Assembly (NCBI GenBank): GCA_039977295.1 | Contig: JBDWDN010000009.1 | Coordinates: forward strand, 666,624 to 730,623 | DNA from: Hellea sp039977295 | Lineage (GTDB): Bacteria > Pseudomonadota > Alphaproteobacteria > Caulobacterales > Maricaulaceae | Direction: 5' to 3' | Length of the DNA stretch: 64,000 bases | Part shown: positions 35,675 through 43,295 of the stretch, piece by piece | How positions within the stretch are numbered: the first letter of the stretch is position 1 | Layout: every line of letters starts with the position of its first letter | The notes under the pieces: model-generated | What the model saw: the letters and a program-made list of their open reading frames with translations, nothing else | Told to the model about the DNA's origin: nothing | Database searches by the model: none | Program-made: the position numbers and the translations under genes

Positions 35675-36862
35675 ATGCCTATGAAAACACACGTAAATGT
35701 CGGCACTATCGGTCATGTTGACCATGGTAAGACAACATTGACGGCTGCTATCACTATGGTGCAGGCGGCTCGTATTGGCGGTAAAGCCATGGGGTTTGAT
35801 CAGATTGATAATGCGCAGGAAGAAAAAGCCCGCGGTATTACCATCACGACCTCCCATGTGGAATACGAATCCGATACACGTCATTACGCTCACATCGACT
35901 GTCCGGGACACGCGGATTATGTGAAAAACATGATCACAGGCGCGTCGCAAATGGATGGCGCGATCCTATTGGTTGACGGCACAGAAGGCGCGGCCAAACA
36001 AACCATCGAGCATATCTTGCTCGCGCGGCAAGTTGACGTTGGCCATATTGTGGTGTTCGTCAACAAGATGGACATGCTGTCCAATAATGACCGCGCCGAA
36101 ATGGCAGAGTTGATCGAAATGGAAACAGGTGAGCTCTTGGCAGCTCATGGCTATGAGAATGTTACCTTTATTTTTGGTAGCGCCCTTAAGGCTTTGGAGG
36201 CCGCAGAGAAAGGCGATGTCGACGGCGGCGACGCGCAATGCGTCATCGATTTGGTCGCAGCGCTTGACAGCCAAATTCCCGATCCTGATCGGGATTTCGA
36301 CAGCCCGTTCATGATGCCTATCGAAGGCGTGCATTCAATTTCTGGCCGCGGCACCGTTGTGACCGGCCGTATTGAACGCGGCGTCCTCAAAACGGGTGAT
36401 ACGGTCGAAATTGTTGGCCTGGCTAACGCAGGCGAACAGGTCGTTGTGACTGGCACGCAGGCATTTCATAAAGACGTGCCGGAAGTGCGTGCCGGTATGA
36501 ATGTGGGTTTGTTGCTTCGGGGTATCAAACGCGAAGACATCCAGCGCGGTCAGGTCTTGAGCGCTCCGGGTGTGATTAAACCTTTTGCTGCGGGTAAAGC
36601 ACAAATCTTTGTGCTCTCCGCAGACGAAGGCGGTCGTCACACAGCTTTTGCCAGTGGTTACCAACCTCAGTTCTTCTTTGGAACAACTGATGTGACCGGT
36701 GTAATCACCGTTAAAACAGACACCGGTTTCGTCCAGCCGGGCGATCAATGCGAGATTGAGTTCACTTTGAACAAACCCATTGGCATTGAAAAAGGCGTCC
36801 GCTTCGCCATCCGCGAAGGCGGCAAAACCGTCGGCGCCGGCATGGTAACGGAGGTGGCCTAA
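35675..36862 (+). CDS. Divergent elongation factor Tu paralogue
   Basis: The 395-residue protein has the full EF-Tu length and GTPase motifs: GHVDHGKT (13–20), RGITI (53–57), DCPGH (75–79), NKMD (130–133), SAL (169–171), then beta-barrel domains II and III ending FAIREGGKTVGAGMV. It differs from ordinary EF-Tu at many places: the N-terminus lacks the usual KxKFxRxKP, DGTEGAAKQT replaces the nearly invariant DGPMPQT, and the helix after NKMD is altered. It is alone, not in a str operon or next to tRNA, secE or ribosomal genes. It should bind GTP and aminoacyl-tRNA. A second, specialised copy (for example drug-tolerant or stress-induced) is my inference. The start is set by AGGAGA before 35675; the longer frame crosses a terminator. 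Confidence 0.85.
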   Translation: MPMKTHVNVGTIGHVDHGKTTLTAAITMVQAARIGGKAMGFDQIDNAQEEKARGITITTSHVEYESDTRHYAHIDCPGHADYVKNMITGASQMDGAILLVDGTEGAAKQTIEHILLARQVDVGHIVVFVNKMDMLSNNDRAEMAELIEMETGELLAAHGYENVTFIFGSALKALEAAEKGDVDGGDAQCVIDLVAALDSQIPDPDRDFDSPFMMPIEGVHSISGRGTVVTGRIERGVLKTGDTVEIVGLANAGEQVVVTGTQAFHKDVPEVRAGMNVGLLLRGIKREDIQRGQVLSAPGVIKPFAAGKAQIFVLSADEGGRHTAFASGYQPQFFFGTTDVTGVITVKTDTGFVQPGDQCEIEFTLNKPIGIEKGVRFAIREGGKTVGAGMVTEVA

Positions 36863-36912
36863 TGCACGCCGTGAAAGGCTTAGGCCGGCTCCGGCTGATA
36901 TAATGAACTAAG

Positions 36913-36951
36913 CACCGGGCTTGTGAAAATGGGCCCGGTGTTATCTGTATT
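36913..36951 (+). terminator. Terminator after the EF-Tu paralogue
   Basis: CACCGGGC (36913–36920) pairs with GCCCGGTG (36933–36940), followed by a moderately U-rich TTATCTGTATT. Confidence 0.65.
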
Positions 36952-37150
36952 GATGAGAAAAGTTTTAAGGCGTAGCCTCTAAGACACGTTCAAAATTTGA
37001 TATCTGATTGCAGCGAGCAAGGCCGCGCTTGCCCGCTTGACTCTTTGGTCACAATTTTGCAATCTTCATGAGTCCTTACTTTTTTATCGTCTCCTTTCGT
37101 GAATGAGCAATGGACATTCTAAGCGGCAGGGTGGCACCCCTGCCGTTTTT
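36952..37150 (+). ncRNA. Intergenic region ending in an orphan terminator; possible small RNA
   Basis: No protein gene lies here. CGGCAGGG/CCCTGCCG followed by TTTTT (37124–37150) is a strong terminator although the EF-Tu paralogue already has one at 36913. TTGACT at 37037–37042 could start a transcript of about 80 bases, but the -10 (CAATCT) is poor. A small RNA is only a possibility. Confidence 0.3.
37124..37150 (+). terminator. Strong orphan intrinsic terminator
   Basis: An 8-bp G+C-rich stem (CGGCAGGG, loop TGGCAC, CCCTGCCG) followed by five T residues, 89 bases before the sterol desaturase-family gene. Confidence 0.8.
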
Positions 37151-37204
37151 CATTTGCGCTTCCTTTAAATTTAACAGTTAAGGCTCAAGCAAGGAATTTG
37201 CTCT

Positions 37205-37225
37205 AAGTCGTCTGTGAGACGACTT
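37205..37225 (+). promoter_or_regulatory. Hairpin directly upstream of a ribosome site
   Basis: AAGTCGTC and GACGACTT form a perfect 8-bp stem with loop TGTGA, one base before the GGAGGG used by the gene at 37239. It could stabilise the mRNA or control ribosome access. Confidence 0.5.
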
Positions 37226-37238
37226 TGGAGGGAATTTC

Positions 37239-38399
37239 ATGGACAATAAGACCGCAGATGAAGATACGGCTAAAGCCTATGATTACCCTGAGCGCGTCAT
37301 TGAGCCCATGGAACATCTCAAGTTCAAAATTGGGCAGGGTAAAATTTCAGCCAGCCTCGCCTGTAGCCTTGGTATTCTAAGCTTCCTTGCGGTTCTATGC
37401 TTTAAATTCCCGACTTATCTTACCACAGCAGAACTACGGGAAACCTATGACCTAAATTTCCTGCGCTCTATGCTGCAATATGGTATTATCGGGTCGCTAG
37501 CTTTCGGAATGCTGACCTTCATGATTGGTAAGTTCAGACGCATTGCCGCCGTCGGTATTCTGTTCTGTATAGGCGCGCTGATGATGGGCGGACACAAAGT
37601 TGAAACGGGCCCGCTTAAAGAAACGCCCATGGCCTTTGGCCTTGATTGGCTTGTTTTGGCCTTTGTTTTCTCGGCGATACTGTTCATATTTCTGGAAAAA
37701 GTTTTCCCAAAATATAAAGAACAGGCCATTTTGCGCCCTGAATGGAAGCTTGATGTCTTTTATTTCGCCTTTAATCACCTCTTAATTACGGCGCTCTTGC
37801 TCGCGGGAAACTTCTTTGTGGCGTCCTATTTTGGATGGGCGGTCAGCGAGACCTTCCAAAACTGGATACAGAGCACGCCTATTTGGGCGCAAGTTATTAT
37901 CTTACTGCTCTGCGCGGATTTCGTTCTCTATTGGTCGCACCGCACTTTTCACGAAGATGAAAAGCTTTGGAAAATTCATGCCGTGCACCATTCTGTCGAG
38001 CACATGGATTGGATGGCGGGGTCACGCAATCATGTCATTCAGATGCTTGTGGATCGCTGTCTTGCCATGGTGCCGCTATACCTACTGGGCGCAAGCAAAG
38101 AGGCCCTAGATATTTATGTCGCCATTGCCGCCTTCCAAGCGGTCTATGTTCACGCTAATGTTCACATCCCAGTCGGCCCGCTGAAATATATCTTCTGCAC
38201 GCCGCAATATCATCATTGGCACCACAGTTCAGAGGAGCCGGCCATTGATACAAATTACGCCGTGCACTTACCGCTCTATGATATGATTTTCGGAACTTAC
38301 CATATGCCAGGGAAGAAGTGGCCCGCCCATTACGGCACGGTCAGGCGCTTGCCGCGCACATTTTTAACCCAATTGGCCTATCCTTTTAGGAAAGACTAA
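37239..38399 (+). CDS. Sterol desaturase/fatty acid hydroxylase family membrane protein
   Basis: The 386-residue protein has about six membrane helices and the three histidine boxes of the family: HRTFH (234–238), HAVHH (247–251) and HHWHH (325–329), which bind a di-iron centre. Such enzymes hydroxylate or desaturate lipids at the inner membrane. The N-terminal 40 residues are polar and acidic. The first hydrophobic half (45–130) is additional to the smallest members. GGAGGG precedes the ATG. It stands alone, with the UrcA gene convergent. The substrate (sterol, hopanoid, carotenoid or fatty acid) cannot be told from sequence. Confidence 0.85.
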   Translation: MDNKTADEDTAKAYDYPERVIEPMEHLKFKIGQGKISASLACSLGILSFLAVLCFKFPTYLTTAELRETYDLNFLRSMLQYGIIGSLAFGMLTFMIGKFRRIAAVGILFCIGALMMGGHKVETGPLKETPMAFGLDWLVLAFVFSAILFIFLEKVFPKYKEQAILRPEWKLDVFYFAFNHLLITALLLAGNFFVASYFGWAVSETFQNWIQSTPIWAQVIILLLCADFVLYWSHRTFHEDEKLWKIHAVHHSVEHMDWMAGSRNHVIQMLVDRCLAMVPLYLLGASKEALDIYVAIAAFQAVYVHANVHIPVGPLKYIFCTPQYHHWHHSSEEPAIDTNYAVHLPLYDMIFGTYHMPGKKWPAHYGTVRRLPRTFLTQLAYPFRKD

Positions 38400-38475
38400 A
38401 ATCTGGGCGGCTTAGGATTATTAAGCCAAAACAGCGACCCCTAAAGATCGCCGCTATTTGCGTTTCTAAAAGGTT

Positions 38476-38817
38476 TTAAGCTGCAGCATTTTGTGCTGCA
38501 TAATAGGACGTCAGTTTGACGCTATCAACATCCGCTATAAACTCACTCAAGAGCTGCCTCGCACACAGTTTCTCTACTGAACTCTCTGCGATTCCCCGCG
38601 TCCCAGTCGTTTCGCAAGCCCTTTCTGCCTTCCTGGCGAGTGTGTTATAAACCCGCTCAACCCCTCGCTCCGTAACCAGGTCTCGCGCGTCAATTTTAAC
38701 CGACACTTCTTCTGATTGAGGGCTAATAGCATGTGCAGACGTTGTCATCGCCGCGGTTGCGCTAAAAGCGCCTAGGACTGCAAGTGTTTTTACTAAATTT
38801 AATAAATAGGTCTTCAT
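38476..38817 (-). CDS. UrcA family secreted protein
   Basis: The 113-residue protein has a Sec signal peptide ending TTSAHA, then an UrcA-type domain: VKIDARDLVTERGVERVYNTLARKAERACE, with cysteines in ACET and KLCARQL that can form a disulfide. UrcA proteins are small periplasmic proteins common in Caulobacterales and Sphingomonadales; their role is unknown. It stands alone. Two operator-like repeats at 38927–38978 lie 110–160 bases upstream, suggesting dedicated control. Confidence 0.82.
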   Translation of the reverse strand: MKTYLLNLVKTLAVLGAFSATAAMTTSAHAISPQSEEVSVKIDARDLVTERGVERVYNTLARKAERACETTGTRGIAESSVEKLCARQLLSEFIADVDSVKLTSYYAAQNAAA

Positions 38818-38926
38818 AGTCGTTTCTCCTTTAAGTTAATGAAACGACTAGGGATAAATTGGCACTTCATCCTTAGCCGTATAAAGAGCTGATCCAGTTC
38901 GAAGGGGTTTACTCCTTATTGTTTTT

Positions 38927-38942
38927 CGATAACACTTAAAAC
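38927..38942. promoter_or_regulatory. Operator-like repeat, copy 1
   Basis: TTATTG-TTTTT-CGATAA, an inverted repeat with one mismatch; the same design occurs 36 bases away at 38963–38978. Confidence 0.5.
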
Positions 38943-38962
38943 GACATTTGTCTATGATTTAT

Positions 38963-38978
38963 TATCGTTTTTCGATAA
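38963..38978. promoter_or_regulatory. Operator-like repeat, copy 2
   Basis: TTATCG-TTTTT-CGATAA is a perfect 6-bp inverted repeat with a 5-base spacer. The two copies share GTTTTTCGATAA and are likely sites for one dimeric regulator. Confidence 0.55.
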
Positions 38979-39046
38979 ATAATTAGAAAGCTTTAGGACA
39001 AGGTCATTAATTCTAACAAGCAACACCTTGCCATTTGACTCATCGT

Positions 39047-39066
39047 TTCAATCATTAATGATTGAA
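39047..39066. repeat. 20-bp perfect palindrome
   Basis: TTCAATCATTAATGATTGAA is fully self-complementary without a spacer. It lies 83 bases past the stop of the FAD oxidoreductase gene. It could be an operator; without a loop or U tract it is not a typical terminator. Confidence 0.6.
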
Positions 39067-39108
39067 CATTCCGATTTACATTGAGCAAGGGACGTGCCTT
39101 TCATCTAC

Positions 39109-39129
39109 TAAGCCGAAGTCGCGAAGATC
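39109..39129 (+). repeat. Short direct repeat flanking the FAD oxidoreductase, copy 1
   Basis: TAAGCCGAAGTCGCGAAGAT plus C; the copy at 40470–40489 differs by one extra C and one G/T change. Confidence 0.5.
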
Positions 39130-39148
39130 CCCATAGCGGACCTTAAAC

Positions 39149-40393
39149 TTAGTACCGCTGAATTTTCTTAAAAGGCCGAGTGGGGCGGTATTCACTCAAG
39201 CTTTCAGCACTTATGCCTGACGCAATCTCTTTTGCCGCCAACTCCCCCACAATGGGCGCGAGGGACACGCCACTATGCATAATCGCGAGATAGGCATTTG
39301 GCGTTTCGGGATGCGTTCCAAGCACGGGATGCCCGTCCAGGGGCAGAGGTCTCCATCCGATATAAACATTATCAACCTCAATTTCACTAATGTCAGGCAC
39401 ATATTGTTCTGCGATCCCCAATATACGCCAAGCATGTTGCTGCGCAAAGTCATCACTTGGGAATTGATTAGGCCGATGAGCTAACCTTTGATTATGGGCT
39501 TCTGTTTGCGGTGCGCCTTCCTGCTCGCCGAGAACTATGCATCCGTCATCGCGCTGATGAATATGCACGCCGGGCGCGACGATTATACGGTTTATGAGAC
39601 GTTTGTGAGGCTTTGTGACTACAATAACGCCCGGTGTAGATCGTTGCGGAATTGTAAGTCCTGCTAGTTGCTCTGTTGCCTTAGGGTCTGAGCCTGTTGC
39701 GACGACATATTGATCCACAACAACACTACTTTTGGGCGTTACAAGCTTCGATCTCCCTTCGGAGAGTGTTTCCACAGTATCTACAGGACAGTTGGGCTTT
39801 ATAACCGCTCCCAAGGATTTGGCCGCCTCAATAAACTTGGATGTAGCGAGCACCGGATTGACGGCCCCGTCATTGGGGGAATAGGCGACTAAATCAACTG
39901 GCCCAAAGTCAAGCTGAGGCTCCAATTCTGTGAAACGCTGTCGCTCCAGCATTTCGGCAGGCTCACCCCATTTGATTTGTTCTTCGATTTGATTGGCAAG
40001 TTTAATTTGCCGTTCTGCGGAGGCAAACCATTCTAAGGATCCCGTCCAGCGTATTGGAATATTTAAATCAGCTTGAACACGCTTCCATCCCGTTAAACCG
40101 TCTTGATTAAACGAGTGGTAATGACGTGGCTGTTTTGCCCAGGTCGCATTAATCCAAGCAAATGTTCCGCGGCTGGCGCGGGTGCAAATGTTGTTCCGCT
40201 CAAGCAATGTTACTTTAAGGCCTTCCTTTGCTAGATGATATGCAATCGAAGCTCCCACTATACCGCCGCCAATCACAGCGACATGTTTATTTGATTTTTG
40301 TGTCTTCGCCGCACATGAAGATAGTAGCGCGCTAGCCATCGCTAGTTTTACGGCTGTACGTCGAGAAAGATATGTTGGCGAAAATATAGGCAT
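39149..40393 (-). CDS. Exported DAO-family FAD oxidoreductase
   Basis: The N-terminus has a twin-arginine signal (SRRTAVKLAMASALLSSC) with a possible lipobox LSSC, so the folded flavoprotein is probably exported by Tat and perhaps lipid-anchored. VAVIGGGIVGASIAYHLAKEG near 39–59 is the FAD motif of the D-amino-acid oxidase/glycine oxidase family, and NVYIGWRPLPLDGHPVLG near the C-terminus is typical of it. The substrate, an amine or amino acid, is unknown. The gene stands alone between copies of a short repeat. The 3' flank carries the regulatory region of the UrcA gene. Confidence 0.82.
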   Translation of the reverse strand: MPIFSPTYLSRRTAVKLAMASALLSSCAAKTQKSNKHVAVIGGGIVGASIAYHLAKEGLKVTLLERNNICTRASRGTFAWINATWAKQPRHYHSFNQDGLTGWKRVQADLNIPIRWTGSLEWFASAERQIKLANQIEEQIKWGEPAEMLERQRFTELEPQLDFGPVDLVAYSPNDGAVNPVLATSKFIEAAKSLGAVIKPNCPVDTVETLSEGRSKLVTPKSSVVVDQYVVATGSDPKATEQLAGLTIPQRSTPGVIVVTKPHKRLINRIIVAPGVHIHQRDDGCIVLGEQEGAPQTEAHNQRLAHRPNQFPSDDFAQQHAWRILGIAEQYVPDISEIEVDNVYIGWRPLPLDGHPVLGTHPETPNAYLAIMHSGVSLAPIVGELAAKEIASGISAESLSEYRPTRPFKKIQRY

Positions 40394-40795
40394 ATTTATA
40401 CGTTACAGAAGTCAAGAGTATTGTCATTTAGAATTTTGGCCATGATTGACGTATGTCCCCTTTGCCCCGTAAGCGAAGTCGCGAATATCATGCGCGTTCA
40501 AGGGATCATAATTACTAACGCGCATCTCTTGCCAACCTCTCAATACCTTTCCCAAGCGAAAAGCTATTGATAACGTCAAGCAGGCGTCTCCTTCCAGAAA
40601 GCCTCTTCAGGCGGCATTACCACCTGTCACTCCACCTCGGAGCCCTTGGTCAATTCGACCGAAATCTGCAAAATTAACCAGCTCTTATTGAATCTAAGAG
40701 AGAGTTAAGACGACCCTTACCTCTTGATTCTCATTGAAAAGTGATTATCTCTGCGCGGCTTAAGAATTTTTAGCCAGAATAACGAGAACGATACG
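40394..40795. other. Gene-free region between the DAO-family gene and greA
   Basis: No convincing gene lies in these 402 bases. A 41-codon frame at 40443–40568 (+) and an interrupted minus-strand frame (containing NAHDIRDFAYGAKG) are visible but match nothing I know; the latter could be a gene remnant. A hairpin GGCTTAA/TTTAGCC lies near 40758–40776 before greA. The greA promoter must be here, perhaps TTGATT near 40724 with TTATCT 15 bases later. Confidence 0.4.
40470..40489 (+). repeat. Short direct repeat flanking the FAD oxidoreductase, copy 2
   Basis: TAAGCGAAGTCGCGAATATC, matching 39109–39129 except for one missing C and one substitution. The copies are 1.36 kb apart and enclose exactly one gene. 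Confidence 0.5.
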
Positions 40796-41272
40796 ATGCT
40801 ACAGAAATATCCAATGACAGTTCAAGGTCATGCAGCCCTTGAAGCTGAATTGAAAAACCTCAAATCCGTTGAGCGGCCTTACATCATCAACGCCATTTCG
40901 GTGGCGCGTGAGCATGGCGATCTGTCTGAGAATGCAGAATATCACGCCGCGAAAGAAAAACAGGGCTTTATTGAAGGCCGCGTTCAAGAACTTGAGAGCA
41001 AGTTATCGCTCGCCCAAGTCATTGATACAAGCAAGATGAGCGGAGACACTGTTAAATTTGGCGCGGTTGTGAAAATCGTGAATGAGGATACGGACGAGGA
41101 AAGCACCTATCAAATCGTTGGCGAAGATGAAGCTAGCGTAAAAGATGGAAAAGTTTCGATCACCTCGCCTATTGCGCGCGCTATGATTTCCAAAGAAGTC
41201 GGCGATACGTTCGAAGTGATCGCGCCAGGCGGATCCAAAGGTTACGAAATTTTGGAAGTTAGCTACAAGTAA
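40796..41272 (+). CDS. greA: Transcription elongation factor GreA
   Basis: The 158-residue protein has the N-terminal coiled coil with the conserved tip AREHGDLSENAEYHAAKEKQ, whose acidic residues enter the RNA polymerase channel, and the C-terminal FKBP-like domain (GDTVKFGAVV...SPIARAMISKEVGD). It rescues backtracked polymerase by stimulating transcript cleavage. It is 9 bases upstream of the ELM1-like gene on the same strand. Confidence 0.97.
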   Translation: MLQKYPMTVQGHAALEAELKNLKSVERPYIINAISVAREHGDLSENAEYHAAKEKQGFIEGRVQELESKLSLAQVIDTSKMSGDTVKFGAVVKIVNEDTDEESTYQIVGEDEASVKDGKVSITSPIARAMISKEVGDTFEVIAPGGSKGYEILEVSYK

Positions 41273-41281
41273 CCCCAGAAC

Positions 41282-42265
41282 ATGAGTAAAGCCAATCCCC
41301 TTAGCTGCGTCGTTATTTCTGACGGGCGGCGCGGGATTGAGAACCAAGCCTTAGGACTCGCCGAAGCGGCGGGCCGCTTGAAATCCATAGAGATTATTAG
41401 GCACGTTATCGATAACAACGCAGCCTTTAAGGCTGCCTCTCCTACGCTTCAGTTTTCTATGAAGTCTAAACCGTCTGATTATGGCCTCAATGACCCTGCG
41501 CCTGATATTGCCATAGGCTGCGGGCGCCAAGCCATCGCGCCGTTACTGGCTTTTAAGAAACACAATCCCAACACCTTCACCGTCTATGTTCAAGACCCCC
41601 GACTTGATGCGGCGCGTTTTGACCTTGTCATTGCGCCTGAGCATGATGCTTTGAAGGGCTCCAATGTGGAAACGATGATAGGGTCTCCCAACCGCGTGAC
41701 TAAAACTGAAATTGTAGGACAAACGCTAAGCTTTGCAGGCGAACTTTCAAAGCTCCCTATGCCGCGCGCGGCCCTACTTATTGGGGGAACATCTAAGACT
41801 CATAAGCTCGGCAAGCCCCAGCATGACGCGCATATGAAAGCCGCACGAGATTTGCTCAGCAAAGGCTATTCCTTGCTGATTACGACGTCGCGGCGCACGC
41901 CAGACTGGGCCATAAAGGACTATAAATTACTCGAATCTGATCATGATACGGTCTGGAATTACACTCCAGATAACCCTAATCCCTATTTCGCTTTTCTAGG
42001 AGGGGCTGACTTCATTCTCGTAACAGAAGATAGCACCAATATGCTCACGGAAGCGGCCAGTACGGGAAAGCCTGTCTTCACCCTTCCAATGCAAGGCAAG
42101 CCAGGGAAATTCGCGCGGCTTTACGCGAAGCTCGAAGAGCGCTGTAACATCCGTCCCTATGACGGTGATCTTAAGGCCCAGCCCTATGAACCTCTTGAGG
42201 AGACAGAGCGCATGGCGAGACAATTATGGGCGCATTATGAAGCGCGCATGGCCGTCATTAATTAG
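41282..42265 (+). CDS. ELM1-like family protein (DUF1022)
   Basis: The 327-residue protein fits the ELM1/DUF1022 family: VVISDGRRGIENQALGLAEA at the N-terminus, DIAIGCGRQAIAPL, VYVQDPRLDAARFDLVIAPEHD, and LVTEDSTNMLTEAASTGKPVFTLP near the C-terminus. The fold resembles GT-B glycosyltransferases. Plant ELM1 acts in mitochondrial fission, while the role of the bacterial proteins is unclear; a nucleotide-sugar enzyme is possible. It is in an operon with greA. Its 3' end overlaps the convergent ThuA-like gene by 8 bases. Confidence 0.85.
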   Translation: MSKANPLSCVVISDGRRGIENQALGLAEAAGRLKSIEIIRHVIDNNAAFKAASPTLQFSMKSKPSDYGLNDPAPDIAIGCGRQAIAPLLAFKKHNPNTFTVYVQDPRLDAARFDLVIAPEHDALKGSNVETMIGSPNRVTKTEIVGQTLSFAGELSKLPMPRAALLIGGTSKTHKLGKPQHDAHMKAARDLLSKGYSLLITTSRRTPDWAIKDYKLLESDHDTVWNYTPDNPNPYFAFLGGADFILVTEDSTNMLTEAASTGKPVFTLPMQGKPGKFARLYAKLEERCNIRPYDGDLKAQPYEPLEETERMARQLWAHYEARMAVIN

Positions 42266-43163
42266 AGCAGCCTTTGCCTTCAGGGTCTGTTTTCTTGGCC
42301 GTCCAATTTAGAGCATTTTTTAGAATCAAAGTAGCTTCCTTGGCGTCATAAGTCTCGAAACGGTGCCCTTGCGCGGTAAAGACAGAGCGCGCTTGATTAT
42401 CACCATGGCACTTTGCCCAGATGATTGGATGGTCTTCTGACTTAGGCCCCATACGCAGATCCGAGCGGTCACCATAAACCGTGTTTACGGGACTATAGCT
42501 GCTCTCATCCAGTCCCGCCAAGACAACGAAATCATCGCCCGGAGGCGCTTCAAAGGTGTACCACTCATCAACCGCCATAAATTCTGCATCGACGCCCGCC
42601 ATAACGGGATGCGACGGTGCCAGAACCTCAACGCGGGCCTCTTGAAATTGCGGAGCCATGGGGTGGCTTACAAATGTCGCCCCTAAAATATCGTTGTGAT
42701 AGGCCTCCCAGTCTTGATGCGATGCATCGCCCGCACCATGGATAAGCACTGTGCCTTTTCCTCGGGCTAACCACGTTTGAAAGGCGGCTTCCTGAGCGGG
42801 TGTTAAAGCATCCCCTGTCATATTGTTAAAAACAACGATCTCAAACTTCTCTAAGTCCTTAGCGTTGAATATGGCGCTATGCTCCGTCGTAAAATAACCA
42901 TAGCCCATCTCTTTGGCCGCTTTCATGATGGCTAAATTAGCCCCAACAATACCTTCCTCATGCCGCCAATCCCGCGTCTCGGAAAATATCAAAATTGACG
43001 GCGACGGGACGTAGTCAAAGTAACGTCCTGTTGTAGACGGCGCTTCATAGGTCGGCCCATCTGTTACAACAGCAGGAGACCGTTTTTCGGGCGCATCCCC
43101 AGCCTCCACACTAGGGGAGCAGGCGATCAATATCGCGGCGGAGAGGAGCAGTAAATGTTTCAT
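42258..43163 (-). CDS. ThuA-like domain lipoprotein
   Basis: Lipobox LIAC with Cys15 marks a lipoprotein. The mature part is a ThuA-like, glutamine-amidotransferase-related fold: ILIFSETRDWRHEEGIVGANLAI, FEIVVFNNMTGDALTPAQEAAFQTWLARGKGTVLIHGAGDA, and HPIIWAKCHGDNQARSVFTAQGHRFETY. Members are linked to carbohydrate use, but no activity is established for this type. It is probably periplasmic. Single gene, divergent from trxB. Confidence 0.8.
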   Translation of the reverse strand: MKHLLLLSAAILIACSPSVEAGDAPEKRSPAVVTDGPTYEAPSTTGRYFDYVPSPSILIFSETRDWRHEEGIVGANLAIMKAAKEMGYGYFTTEHSAIFNAKDLEKFEIVVFNNMTGDALTPAQEAAFQTWLARGKGTVLIHGAGDASHQDWEAYHNDILGATFVSHPMAPQFQEARVEVLAPSHPVMAGVDAEFMAVDEWYTFEAPPGDDFVVLAGLDESSYSPVNTVYGDRSDLRMGPKSEDHPIIWAKCHGDNQARSVFTAQGHRFETYDAKEATLILKNALNWTAKKTDPEGKGCSN

Positions 43164-43295
43164 GACCTGAACTTATGAAAGGATATAGTTTAAAGCAAGC
43201 AGAACTCATAGACATGCAATTAGCCATCCACACTCTTAAGCGGCTCTGATATTGCGAATCTGTGCGTCTCTCCCTATGTGTGGGGGGAAGAATTA

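Larger units (their letters stand above)
38818..39148. other. Regulatory region upstream of the UrcA gene
   Basis: These 331 bases have no gene but contain two TTATYG-N5-CGATAA repeats (38927–38942, 38963–38978), a 20-bp perfect palindrome (39047–39066) and one copy of a short repeat flanking the FAD oxidoreductase (39109–39129). Confidence 0.6.

Noticed and set aside
37037..37065. Promoter for a small RNA before the orphan terminator
   Set aside because: TTGACT is good but CAATCT is a poor -10; not listed as a promoter.
40443..40568. 41-codon plus-strand frame and interrupted minus-strand frame upstream of greA
   Set aside because: No ribosome site, no recognisable family and in-frame stops on the minus strand; at most a remnant.
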